Shown piece after piece: positions 1 through 8,127 of a stretch of DNA of 14,084 nt. The first letter of the stretch is position 1; each line of letters begins with the position of its first letter. Source of the DNA: Gallionella sp. (lineage in GTDB: Bacteria > Pseudomonadota > Gammaproteobacteria > Burkholderiales > Gallionellaceae); NCBI GenBank assembly GCA_029850565.1, contig JARCRR010000033.1, forward strand, positions 1 to 14,084, read 5' to 3'. The translations under genes were made by a program, and so were the position numbers. A model generated the notes under the pieces. It was not told the DNA's origin and made no database searches. It was given only the letters and a program-made list of their open reading frames with translations.

Positions 1-791
1 GTCATGAGGCTTGCGTCGGCGCGAGCGTGGTTTATCACTGTATGAATCCGGCTTACGACACCAAGCTGTGGGCCGCCACGTTGCCGCGTTATATGGACAA
101 CCTCATCGCGGCGGCGAGCAAGGTCGGTGCACGGCTCGTCGTGCTGGACAATCTCTACATGCTGGGGCGCACGGGCGGCAAGCCAATGAACGAAGACACG
201 CCCGCCAACCCGTGCAGTAAGAAAGGCGCGATACGTGCAAAGGTCGCCGAGCGTCTGTTTTCTGCACAGCGTCAAGGCGAGGTGCGCGCGGTATGCGGCA
301 GGGCGGCGGATTTCTACGGGCCGCGCGGATCACTCACCTTCTTCGGCGAATATTTCTGGAAGCCGGTGTTGTCTGGCAAGGCAGGCCTGTCGCCGGTGAA
401 CGTGGACACGGCACACACCTATCACTACATCCCCGATGTCGCGCATGGGCTGGCCACGTTGGGTTGTGCGACGGATGAGCAGATCGGCGGGCAGGCGTTG
501 TGGATGTTGCCCTGCCAACCAGCGGTGACGACGCGCGAACTGATACAGCGCCTCGGACCCGCAGTGGGTCACACCATCCCGCTCGATGTGATGCCGCGCT
601 GGTTGTTCAATACGCTGGGGCTGTTTGTGCCCATGCTGCGCGAGATGAAAGAGATGGCTTACCAGTGGGACGAACCGTTCATCGTGGATGACAGCCGCTT
701 CCGTGCGCGCTTCGCCATGAAGCCGATGCGCGAGGATGAGGCGGCGCGCGCGACCGTGGAGTGGGCGCGGCAGACTTACGGTACGAACTGA
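1..791 (+). CDS. NAD-dependent epimerase/dehydratase-like SDR protein, 5' truncated by window edge
   Basis: The reading frame is open from the first bases (visible residues begin HEACVGASVVYHCMNPAY) to a TGA at 789-791, so the start codon and the glycine-rich dinucleotide-binding loop lie upstream of the window. A GTG at 27 is in frame but need not be the start. The segment with VVYHCMNPAY, GARLVVLDNLYMLG, FYGP and the late HYIPDVAHGLATL stretch is typical of the extended short-chain dehydrogenase (epimerase) fold: a central Rossmann strand, then a substrate domain. The usual catalytic YxxxK is not seen; the matching place reads KKGAIRAKVAERL, so the protein is an atypical member whose reaction cannot be named. 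It converges with the mltF-like gene, leaving one base between the stops and no room for a separate terminator. The family is fairly sure; the substrate is unknown. Confidence 0.8.
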   Translation, partial: HEACVGASVVYHCMNPAYDTKLWAATLPRYMDNLIAAASKVGARLVVLDNLYMLGRTGGKPMNEDTPANPCSKKGAIRAKVAERLFSAQRQGEVRAVCGRAADFYGPRGSLTFFGEYFWKPVLSGKAGLSPVNVDTAHTYHYIPDVAHGLATLGCATDEQIGGQALWMLPCQPAVTTRELIQRLGPAVGHTIPLDVMPRWLFNTLGLFVPMLREMKEMAYQWDEPFIVDDSRFRARFAMKPMREDEAARATVEWARQTYGTN

Positions 792-792
792 T

Positions 793-2196
793 TCACTTCT
801 GCGGTGGTTTCAAGCCGAGCTTGCTCTTGAACAGGTTCATGAAGCCGCGTTGCAGAGCTTGCGGGCTATGTCCCAAGGCGTTCTGGCTGTCCAGTCGTTT
901 CAACATGTCGTGATAGAGGCGCACTGTCTCCACATGGATGACAGCCTCACCGCCGCGCGCCTGCCCGTACTTCGCATTCGCAAAATATTCCTGCCGCGAT
1001 AGTAAAGGCATCACGCGTTTCACATCGGCCCACACATCGGGGTTCAAACCGGAGCGCATCGCGATGACGCGCGCATCCTCCAGATGTCCCATGCCTTGGT
1101 TGTAAGCGGCCAATGCCAACCACAGGCGCTCTTCCTCCGGGATGCGCAGCGGCAATTGTTCCTTGAGCAGTTGCAGATAACGCGCACCGGCCATGATGCT
1201 GGCCTGCGCATCCAAGCGGTTCTCCACCCCCATGCGGTCGGCGGTATCCTCGGTGAGCATCATCATGCCGCGCACATTGGTGAACGAGGTGGCGTTCGGG
1301 TCCCAGCGCGATTCGCGATAAGCGAGTGCGGCGACCAGCCTCCAGTCCAGCCCGGTTAGGTCGGCGGCATCCTCGAACCACTGGCGATAGTGGGGCAATT
1401 TCGATTGCGCGTGCGCGATGAAGGTCTCGGTGTCGACCGTACCCAGCCGCTCGTTGTGTCCGTAGTGGCGGTCGATCATGTGCCGCAGCGTGTTGTCTTG
1501 CTTGATGTCATCCATGAATCGATCGACCTCTTCCAGCAACGCCTCGTCACCTTCTGCGCTGATCGCCCAGCTCATCTTTGAATCGGACTTCAGACTCAGT
1601 CTTGAACTGAGGTCAGGGTAGTAATTGCGCATACTGGCGATCTGCTCCTCGTTGGCGACCGTGCATTCCAGATCGTCCTGCGCGACTTCTTGCAGCAGCT
1701 CGATGGGGGAACTGCCTTTGCGCGTCTCCCACTCAAGATCCTCGTACTCATCGCGCACGATGCGCAGCGCCGCCTCTTGTGCCGACCCGTTGGCAACCGC
1801 TATCCGGTGGCTGTACACATCGTCCATATGTCTGGGGGAATCGTTGTTGCACACGAAGCGCTCGTCGAGCGATTGATAACTCTTGCTGAAGCGCAAAGAA
1901 CGATGCGAACCGGAACGGAATCCGGTGGCCAGATGGGCGCTGCCCTCATTCAGGCTGATAACGGCTTCATCGGCGGTCTGGTGGAGCAAGTGCAACTTCA
2001 CTTTGAGTCGCTGGGCGAACAGGGCGGCGAGGTCGGCATCGAAAGCCGCGTCCGTTTCCATCTCCACATTGGGAACGACCACGACCAACTCGCCCTGATG
2101 CCAGTCAGGCAATGGGTGCGCTGTCATGAATCTGATCGCCACCCAAGCACAGAGCCCGATCACAACAGCGAGTCGCAGGGGAAGTAGACTCCACAT
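793..2196 (-). CDS. mltF: MltF-type membrane-bound lytic murein transglycosylase
   Basis: This protein of 467 residues would cleave the MurNAc-GlcNAc bond of peptidoglycan in the periplasm, leaving a 1,6-anhydro end. Residues about 7-23 form one hydrophobic segment, a signal peptide or anchor. Residues about 35-245 look like a type 3 solute-binding domain (ELVVVVPNVEM at its start), which in MltF regulates activity. Residues about 265-400 are the SLT lysozyme-like domain: the catalytic glutamate is E295 in AALAYRESRWDP, followed by GMMMLTEDTADRMG and ALAAYNQG. The order SBP_bac_3 then SLT is what defines MltF. The length is a little below the usual figure of about 500. No convincing lipobox is present (the only N-terminal cysteine, C16, follows IGL). 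A -10-like TGTAAT on this strand at 2220-2215 could serve it, divergent from the tRNA promoter; no clear Shine-Dalgarno sequence is visible. Confidence 0.92.
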   Translation of the reverse strand: MWSLLPLRLAVVIGLCAWVAIRFMTAHPLPDWHQGELVVVVPNVEMETDAAFDADLAALFAQRLKVKLHLLHQTADEAVISLNEGSAHLATGFRSGSHRSLRFSKSYQSLDERFVCNNDSPRHMDDVYSHRIAVANGSAQEAALRIVRDEYEDLEWETRKGSSPIELLQEVAQDDLECTVANEEQIASMRNYYPDLSSRLSLKSDSKMSWAISAEGDEALLEEVDRFMDDIKQDNTLRHMIDRHYGHNERLGTVDTETFIAHAQSKLPHYRQWFEDAADLTGLDWRLVAALAYRESRWDPNATSFTNVRGMMMLTEDTADRMGVENRLDAQASIMAGARYLQLLKEQLPLRIPEEERLWLALAAYNQGMGHLEDARVIAMRSGLNPDVWADVKRVMPLLSRQEYFANAKYGQARGGEAVIHVETVRLYHDMLKRLDSQNALGHSPQALQRGFMNLFKSKLGLKPPQK

Positions 2197-2227
2197 GCGA
2201 TCATTCTGCCCGAAATTACAATGTTGC

Positions 2228-2236
2228 TGGTAAAAT
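2228..2236 (+). promoter_or_regulatory. Probable extended -10 promoter of tRNA-Ser
   Basis: TGG followed by TAAAAT (2231-2236) matches an extended -10 element, with a GC-rich stretch (GCGCGCCC) just downstream as in stable-RNA discriminators. No good -35 hexamer is found at 16-18 bases. The transcript would carry a leader of about 50 bases before the tRNA. The call rests on pattern only. Confidence 0.35.
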
Positions 2237-2294
2237 GCGCGCCCTTCGCGATGGGCTATATGTAAATCGTTGTACCCAAAGCGGATCGAGTCTC

Positions 2295-2382
2295 GGAGAG
2301 GTGGCAGAGTGGTCGAATGTACCTGACTCGAAATCAGGCATACCGCAAGGTATCGAGGGTTCGAATCCCTCCCTCTCCGCCA
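2295..2382 (+). tRNA. tRNA-Ser(CGA)
   Basis: The 88-base gene folds as a class II tRNA. The acceptor stem is GGAGAGG (2295-2301) with CCTCTCC (2372-2378), then discriminator G and an encoded CCA (2380-2382). The anticodon arm is CCTGA-CTCGAAA-TCAGG, giving anticodon CGA, which reads UCG. The long variable arm ATACC-GCAA-GGTAT is the hallmark of serine (or leucine) tRNAs, and the T arm is GAGGG-TTCGAAT-CCCTC. The discriminator G also fits serine. It sits alone between mltF and dnaE, with its own terminator. Confidence 0.97.
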
Positions 2383-2387
2383 AACAG

Positions 2388-2417
2388 AAAAATCGCTCCG
2401 TGTGGGCGATTTTTTTA
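2388..2417 (+). terminator. Rho-independent terminator of tRNA-Ser
   Basis: AAAAATCGC (2388-2396) can pair with GCGATTTTT (2406-2414) around a nine-base loop; the GC core is ATCGC/GCGAT, and the T run (2410-2416) continues past the stem. It begins six bases after the tRNA CCA end and lies before the dnaE promoter region, so it should separate the two transcripts. Confidence 0.8.
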
Positions 2418-2451
2418 TTTGATATTTGGAATTCGTGGCGAGGGGCAGGTG

Positions 2452-2457
2452 TAAAAT
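2452..2457 (+). promoter_or_regulatory. Probable -10 element of dnaE
   Basis: TAAAAT lies 28 bases before the dnaE start codon, followed by a GC-rich discriminator (CTGCGCC). No convincing -35 is seen at the right distance; TTGGAA at 2426 is spaced 20 bases. The region from 2451 resembles the sequence upstream of the hyf-like operon at 6058. Confidence 0.35.
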
Positions 2458-2484
2458 CTGCGCCTGAATTTCTAGTCATCGAAC

Positions 2485-5400
2485 ATGCTTCAGCCCGCCT
2501 TCATCCATCTGCGTCTGCATAGCGAATATTCCATCGCCGATGGCATCGTACGCATTGGCGAAGCGGTGGGCGCGGCGAAGGCGGATGCAATGCCGGCGTT
2601 GGCGCTCACTGACCTGTCCAATGTGTTCGGCTTGGTGAAGTTCTACAAAGAAGCGCGCGGCGCGGGTATCAAACCCATCATCGGATGCGATGTGTTCGTG
2701 AGCAACGATGCCTCGCGCGACCAACCCTTCCGCCTTCTTCTGTTGTGCCAATCCCATGCCGGTTATCTGCGTCTGTGCGAATTGCTTACTCGCGCCTATC
2801 TGGAGAACCAATATCGCGGACGCCCGGAGATACGCAAGCAATGGTTGCGTGATGGGACGGAGGGGCTCATCGCCTTGTCCGGCGCACACATGGGCGAGGT
2901 GGGGACAGCCTTGGCCAACGGCAGTGCGGGTGCGGCGCTGATGACGGCGCAGGAGTATGCGCAACTGTTCCCCGACCGCTTCTATCTGGAGGTGCAACGC
3001 TACGGTGCGCCGCGTGAAGAGGCGGTCCTGCGCGAGACGGTGAAACTGGCGGCGGAACTGGAGCTGCCCGTGGTTGCTACGCATCCGGTGCAGTTCTTGA
3101 GCATCGATGATTTCAAGGCGCACGAGGCCCGCGTGTGTATCGCCGAGGGGTATGTGCTCAACGACAAGCGGCGCCAGCGCGTGTTCACCGCGCAACAATA
3201 TTTCAAGACGCAGGCGGAGATGGCGAAATTGTTCGCCGATCTACCGGAGGCCTTGCAGAACAGTGTGGAGATCGCCAAGCGCTGCAACCTCTCGCTCAAA
3301 CTCGGCAAACCGCACCTGCCCGATTTTCCCACGCCAAATGGCGAGACGCTGGACGACTTCCTGCGCAGCGAGGCCGAACGCGGGCTGCAAGAGCGCATGC
3401 TGCATCTGTATCCGGATGCGGCGAAACGCGCGGCGAAGATGCCTGAGTATCAGGCGCGCCTGGCGTTCGAGACCGAGACCATCATCAAGATGGGCTTTCC
3501 CGGTTACTTCCTGATCGTGGCGGACTTCATCCGCTGGGCGAAATCTTTCCGCGACGAGAAATTCCCCAACGGCGTGCCCGTGGGGCCGGGGCGCGGTTCG
3601 GGCGCGGGCTCGCTGGTGGCGTATTCGCTCGGCATCACCGATCTCGATCCGCTGCGTTACGAACTGCTGTTCGAACGCTTCCTCAATCCCGAGCGCGTCT
3701 CCATGCCCGACTTCGACGTGGACTTCTGCCAGGACGGGCGCGAGCGCGTCATCGAATATGTGCGCCATAAATACGGCGTGCAGAACGTGTCGCAGATCGC
3801 CACCTTCGGCACCATGGCGTCTAAAGGCGTCATCCGCGATGTGGGGCGCGTGCTGGATTTTCCGTACATGCTGTGCGACAAGCTGTCCAAGCTGGTTCCC
3901 GTGGAAGGCGTGAAGCCGGTGTCGCTGGCCAAGGCGCGCGAGATGGAGCCGGAGTTCAATGCCATCATCAACAGTGAAGAGGGCGTGGAAGAGCTGATGG
4001 AGCTGGGCATGCGCTTGGAGGATTTGACGCGTAACGTCGGCATGCATGCGGGTGGTGTGTTGATCGCGCCGGGCAAGCTCACCGATTTTTGTCCGCTGTA
4101 TTGCGCCGAGGGCAGCGAAAGTACCGTGAGCCAGTACGACAAGGACGACGTGGAAGCGGTCGGTCTGGTGAAGTTCGACTTCTTGGGCTTGCGCACGCTC
4201 ACCATCATCGACTGGGCGGTGCGCTACATCAAAGGCTCGGGTGTCGAAGGCTCGCAGAACTTCAACATCGATACCATCCCGCTCGACGACAAGCCGACCT
4301 ACGACACCATCTTCAAGACGGCCAACACCACGGCGGTGTTCCAGTTCGAATCGCGCGGCATGAAGGACACGCTGGTGAAGGCCAAGCCGGACTGCCTAGA
4401 AGACCTCATCGCGTTGAACGCGCTGTACCGTCCGGGTCCGATGGACTTCATCCCCGATTACATCAATCGCAAGCACGGCAAAGAACAGGTCGTCATCCCG
4501 CATCCTTGTCTGGAAAAAGTGGTGGGCACCACCTACGGCATCATGGTGTATCAGGAGCAGGTGATGCAGTCGGCGCAGGTGGTGGCGGGTTACACGCTGG
4601 GCGGTGCGGACATGCTGCGCCGCGCGATGGGTAAGAAGAAAGCCGAGGAGATGGCCGAGCAGCGCAGCATCTTCGTGGCGGGTGCTGCCAACAACGACAT
4701 CGACGAGAAGAAGGCGAACGAGATCTTCGACACCATGGAGAAGTTCGCGGGTTACGGCTTCAACAAATCGCATGCCGCAGCTTACTCGTTGGTCGCGTAT
4801 CAGACGGCGTATCTCAAGTGCCACTATCCCGCTGCGTTCATGGCCTCGACCATGACATCGGAAATGGTGAACACCGACAAGGTCAGTTTCTTCTACCAAG
4901 ATACGGTTCAACAAGGACTCACTATCTTGGCGCCGGACATCAACTCATCGTGCTTCCGCTTCCAGCCGGTGGATGCAAAGACCATCGCTTACGGATTGGG
5001 CGCAGTCAAAGGCACGGGCGAGGCGGCGGTGGAGAACATCGCGCTGGCGCGCAAGAACGGCCCATTCAAAGACCTGTTTGATTTCTGCCGCCGTGTGGAC
5101 AAGCGCATCGTCAATCGCCGTTCTATCGAGGCACTCATCAGGGCGGGTGCGTTCGATAGCATCAACGATCACCGCTATCAGATGCTCGCTTCGCTCGATG
5201 CGGCGCTGGGCAGTGCCGACCAACTGGCGCGCGCCGCCAATCAGAACAGCCTGTTCGGCGACGATGAAGGCATCGATATGCCGCTACAGATGGCCGAGGT
5301 GCCGCGCTGGAAGATGCGCGAGCAACTGGCACAGGAAAAGACCGCACTCGGTTTCTATCTGAGCGGCCATCCTTATCATGAGTTCTCTTCCGAGCTGTCC

Positions 5401-6009
5401 AATTTCGTGAAGCACAAGTTGGTGGATATCACACCCGACATTATCACCCCCGCGAGTGGCGGTAACGGATACGGCAACGGCGGCGGGCGGCGCAACAACA
5501 CGAAGCCAATCGTGCTGGCCGGTATGGTGAGCGGTGTGCGCATCCTGCAGACGCGGCGCGGCAAGATGGCGGTGCTCACCTTGGATGATGGTAGTGCGTC
5601 GCTGGAGGTGGTGGTGTTCAACGAACTTTATGATGCGAACCGCAACTGGATGCGCGACGACGAGCTGTTGGTGGTGAACGGCAAGGCGGAATTGGACGCC
5701 TACTCGGGCAGCATGCGCGTCACCGCAGACGAGCTCTACGACTTCGCCTCGGCACGTGCCGCGTTCGCCAAGCGTCTCGACATCAACTGTTCGATAGAGG
5801 GCAAGGTGCGTGTGCCCAAGCTAGTCGAACTGCTACAGCCTTACCGCGGTGGCAAATGTCCCGTGCAGATCAACTACCGTAATTTGATCGGCAGTGCGCC
5901 GTTGCGTCTGGGAGAGGATTGGAGCGTCACGTTGCCCGATGACCTGTTGGATGGTCTGCGTGAATTGTGCGGTGAAGATAACGTGAAAGTCGAATACGCA
6001 TCCTCGTAG
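2485..6009 (+). CDS. dnaE: DNA polymerase III alpha subunit
   Basis: This is the replicative polymerase of the DnaE1 type, 1174 residues (the E. coli protein has 1160). The N-terminal PHP domain begins AFIHLRLHSEYSIADG. The palm carries the catalytic aspartates D409 and D411 in MPDFDVDFC and D565 in VKFDFLGL, matching D401, D403 and D555 of E. coli. GPGRGSGAGSLVAY and LYRPGPMDFIPDYINRK are further conserved palm and finger motifs. QNSLF at residues 920-924 is the internal beta-clamp binding motif, at the same position as in E. coli. An OB-fold follows at about 1005-1085 (IVLAGMVSGVRI), preceded by a glycine- and asparagine-rich stretch near 992-1004. The ATG at 2485 is chosen because the homologous N-terminus starts there; the Shine-Dalgarno sequence is weak. 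In E. coli dnaE is followed by accA; here an unrelated operon follows after 108 bases. Confidence 0.98.
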   Translation: MLQPAFIHLRLHSEYSIADGIVRIGEAVGAAKADAMPALALTDLSNVFGLVKFYKEARGAGIKPIIGCDVFVSNDASRDQPFRLLLLCQSHAGYLRLCELLTRAYLENQYRGRPEIRKQWLRDGTEGLIALSGAHMGEVGTALANGSAGAALMTAQEYAQLFPDRFYLEVQRYGAPREEAVLRETVKLAAELELPVVATHPVQFLSIDDFKAHEARVCIAEGYVLNDKRRQRVFTAQQYFKTQAEMAKLFADLPEALQNSVEIAKRCNLSLKLGKPHLPDFPTPNGETLDDFLRSEAERGLQERMLHLYPDAAKRAAKMPEYQARLAFETETIIKMGFPGYFLIVADFIRWAKSFRDEKFPNGVPVGPGRGSGAGSLVAYSLGITDLDPLRYELLFERFLNPERVSMPDFDVDFCQDGRERVIEYVRHKYGVQNVSQIATFGTMASKGVIRDVGRVLDFPYMLCDKLSKLVPVEGVKPVSLAKAREMEPEFNAIINSEEGVEELMELGMRLEDLTRNVGMHAGGVLIAPGKLTDFCPLYCAEGSESTVSQYDKDDVEAVGLVKFDFLGLRTLTIIDWAVRYIKGSGVEGSQNFNIDTIPLDDKPTYDTIFKTANTTAVFQFESRGMKDTLVKAKPDCLEDLIALNALYRPGPMDFIPDYINRKHGKEQVVIPHPCLEKVVGTTYGIMVYQEQVMQSAQVVAGYTLGGADMLRRAMGKKKAEEMAEQRSIFVAGAANNDIDEKKANEIFDTMEKFAGYGFNKSHAAAYSLVAYQTAYLKCHYPAAFMASTMTSEMVNTDKVSFFYQDTVQQGLTILAPDINSSCFRFQPVDAKTIAYGLGAVKGTGEAAVENIALARKNGPFKDLFDFCRRVDKRIVNRRSIEALIRAGAFDSINDHRYQMLASLDAALGSADQLARAANQNSLFGDDEGIDMPLQMAEVPRWKMREQLAQEKTALGFYLSGHPYHEFSSELSNFVKHKLVDITPDIITPASGGNGYGNGGGRRNNTKPIVLAGMVSGVRILQTRRGKMAVLTLDDGSASLEVVVFNELYDANRNWMRDDELLVVNGKAELDAYSGSMRVTADELYDFASARAAFAKRLDINCSIEGKVRVPKLVELLQPYRGGKCPVQINYRNLIGSAPLRLGEDWSVTLPDDLLDGLRELCGEDNVKVEYASS

Positions 6010-6034
6010 AGGATCCATTGTTCGTGGCAGTCGG

Positions 6035-6064
6035 TTGAATGTAGGCTGGTGGCGGGAGTAGAAT
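6035..6064 (+). promoter_or_regulatory. Probable sigma70-type promoter of the hyf-like operon
   Basis: TTGAAT (6035-6040) and TAGAAT (6059-6064) are separated by 18 bases, matching the consensus at 4/6 and 5/6 positions. A GC-rich discriminator (CGCCGCC) follows. It is placed in the dnaE-hyfB gap, where no strong terminator for dnaE is evident, so read-through from dnaE is also possible. Confidence 0.45.
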
Positions 6065-6094
6065 CGCCGCCCTGAATTCGAGTTACGCGATCCC

Positions 6095-6117
6095 GAGAGG
6101 TGTACAAGTAACACCGC
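6095..6117 (+). promoter_or_regulatory. Distant Shine-Dalgarno with small hairpin before hyfB
   Basis: GAGAGGTG (6095-6102) is the best ribosome binding site, but its end is 15 bases from the ATG at 6118. A TAA at 6109-6111, in frame with hyfB, rules out an upstream start. GGTGT (6099-6103) can pair with ACACC (6111-6115) around a seven-base loop, which overlaps the last bases of the site. Folding could hide the site or shorten its distance to the start. Confidence 0.35.
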
Positions 6118-8127
6118 ATGAGTGCAGTCAGCGTTTCACCGTTATATCTGTTAGACATCCTGATCCTGTTCTGGGTCATGCTCGGCTTGGCCGGGCTGGT
6201 ATTGCAACGTTCCAAGTATGTCATCGCCCATGTCATTTTCCCCTTGGGTGCGTTGGTCTCGTTGCTATTGGCGGCGGTGGCATTCTTGTCGCTGGGCGAA
6301 GCGCCCGTTTCGCTGGTGCTGCCGTTCGGCCTGCCCGACCTGCCCTTCCACCAACGTCTGGATAGTCTGTCGTCTTTCTTTTTGATCCTGCTGGGTGTCG
6401 CCACGGTCGGCGTGTCGTTGTTCGGTAGCGGTTACTTCCGCCACATGGATGGCAAGACACTGGGTCTGTTGTGTTTGCAATACCATTTGTTCCTGGCGAG
6501 TATGGCGCTGGTGCTGCTGGCCGACGATGCCTATATGTTCATGGTGGCGTGGGAAGCGATGGCGCTGTCGTCCTATTTCCTGGTCACCACCGACCATGCG
6601 ATCCCGGATATCCGCAAGGCGGGTTACCTCTATCTGCTCATCGCGCATGTGGGCGCGATCGCGATCCTGCTCAGTTTTGGGGTGATGCAGGGCGGCAACG
6701 GCATCAGCGCCTACACCTTCGATGCCATGCGCGGAGCACACCTGGCTTCGTTCTGGGCATCGGCTGCTTTCCTGATGGCCTTGTTTGGTTTCGGTGCCAA
6801 GGCCGGCTTGTTGCCGCTGCATGTGTGGTTGCCGGAAGCGCACCCGGCCGCGCCCTCGCCGGTATCGGCGTTGATGAGCAGTGTGATGTTGAAGACGGCG
6901 ATCTACGGCATCCTGCGCGTGACCTTCGATCTGTTGGGTACACAGTTGTGGTGGTGGGGTGTGTTGGCGCTGACGCTGGGCCTGATGACCGCGGTGTTCG
7001 GGGTGATGTTCGCGGCAGTGCAGGGAGACATGAAGCGCTTGCTCGCCTATTCCTCTATCGAGAACATCGGGCTGTTGCTGGTGGGTATCGGTTTGACCAT
7101 CATCTTCCATGTCTATGGTAAGGATGCATTGGCGGCATTGGCGCTCACCGCGACGCTGTATCACAGCCTGAATCACGCCATGTTCAAAAGTCTGTTGTTC
7201 ATTGGTACCGGTTCCATCCTGCATGCCACGGGTGAGCGCAACATGGGACGCTTGGGCGGGCTGATTCATTCCATGCCGTGGGCTTCGGTGCTGATGCTGG
7301 TGGGCGTGCTCGCCATCGCGGGCGTGCCGCCGCTGAACGGTTTCGTATCCGAATGGTTGCTGCTACAGGCGTTCTTGTTGTCCCCCGGTTTGCCCAATAG
7401 TTATATCAACATGCTGGTGCCGGTGGCGGCGGCGGTGATCGCATTGTCGGCCGCTCTGGCCGCGTATGTGATGGTGAAATTCTACGGCGTGATCTTCCTA
7501 GGCCAACGCCGCGAGAAGGTGTTGGAGCATGCGCACGATGCCGGTCGCTGGGAACGTGCGGGTATGCTGTGGCTGGCTTTGGCGTGCGTGGGATTGGGGC
7601 TGGCTCCCGTGTTCGTGGTGGGCCAGATCGATCATGTGACGCAGATGCTGGTGGGCACACAACTGGGCAATGCCGCGACGGATTGGATGTTCCTGTCGCC
7701 GGTGGATACCGACCGCGCCAGCTATAGCCCGCTGTATTTCCTGCTGGCCGTGCTGGGGGTGATGGGGCTCACCGTGCTGTTGGTGCGGCGTTTGTATCAC
7801 GGCCGCATGCGCCGCGGTCCGGCTTGGGATTGCGGCTACCCCGCACAGAACGCGCGCATGCAGGACACGGCGGAAGGCTTCGGCCAGCCGATCCGGCAGA
7901 TCTTCGAGCCGTTCTTCAAGATAGAGCGGGAAGTGCCGTCGCCGTTCGACACCCATCCGAAGTATCACGGCCACACTGACGACAAGTTGTGGTTCATCCT
8001 CTACCTGCCGGTCAAACATCTGACAGAAAAACTATCCGCATGGGCCTCGCTCATGCAGCACGGACGCATCCATCTTTATCTCACCTACACCTTCGCCACG
8101 CTTGTGGTGTTGTTGATCTTCGTATGA
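6118..8127 (+). CDS. hyfB: Hydrogenase-4 subunit HyfB-like, NuoL/MrpA-type antiporter-like membrane subunit
   Basis: A 669-residue inner-membrane protein, close to the 672 of E. coli HyfB, with many hydrophobic segments. It belongs to the antiporter-like subunits that carry ions in complex I and group 4 hydrogenases. The channel residues are kept: E146 in MFMVAWEAMALSSYFLV (TM5 glutamate), K228 in FGAKAGLLPLHVWLPEAHP (TM7 lysine), K259 in SVMLKTAIYGILR (TM8) and K357 in LNHAMFKSLLFIG (TM12). MKRLLAYSSIENIG and IAGVPPLNGFVSEW are further family motifs. The C-terminal GPAWDCGYP and the following segment are typical of HyfB/HycC rather than NuoL. It is first in the operon and overlaps the next gene by 1 to 4 bases, so translation is probably coupled. 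Ion translocation is inferred from the family; the ion is not shown by the sequence. Confidence 0.93.
   Translation: MSAVSVSPLYLLDILILFWVMLGLAGLVLQRSKYVIAHVIFPLGALVSLLLAAVAFLSLGEAPVSLVLPFGLPDLPFHQRLDSLSSFFLILLGVATVGVSLFGSGYFRHMDGKTLGLLCLQYHLFLASMALVLLADDAYMFMVAWEAMALSSYFLVTTDHAIPDIRKAGYLYLLIAHVGAIAILLSFGVMQGGNGISAYTFDAMRGAHLASFWASAAFLMALFGFGAKAGLLPLHVWLPEAHPAAPSPVSALMSSVMLKTAIYGILRVTFDLLGTQLWWWGVLALTLGLMTAVFGVMFAAVQGDMKRLLAYSSIENIGLLLVGIGLTIIFHVYGKDALAALALTATLYHSLNHAMFKSLLFIGTGSILHATGERNMGRLGGLIHSMPWASVLMLVGVLAIAGVPPLNGFVSEWLLLQAFLLSPGLPNSYINMLVPVAAAVIALSAALAAYVMVKFYGVIFLGQRREKVLEHAHDAGRWERAGMLWLALACVGLGLAPVFVVGQIDHVTQMLVGTQLGNAATDWMFLSPVDTDRASYSPLYFLLAVLGVMGLTVLLVRRLYHGRMRRGPAWDCGYPAQNARMQDTAEGFGQPIRQIFEPFFKIEREVPSPFDTHPKYHGHTDDKLWFILYLPVKHLTEKLSAWASLMQHGRIHLYLTYTFATLVVLLIFV

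Noticed and set aside
2216..2522. Open frames on both strands across the tRNA, with peptides such as GEVAEWSNVPDSKSG and LAEREGFEPSIPCG
   Set aside because: These are translations of the tRNA-Ser gene, a well-known false annotation; the RNA explains the sequence fully.
3241..4208. Minus-strand open frames of 183-268 residues inside dnaE
   Set aside because: They are shadows of the dnaE frame; no ribosome site, no recognisable motif.
6001..6013. Short inverted repeat TCCTC-GTA-GAGGA at the dnaE stop codon as a terminator
   Set aside because: Five-base stem with a three-base loop and no T run; too weak to call.
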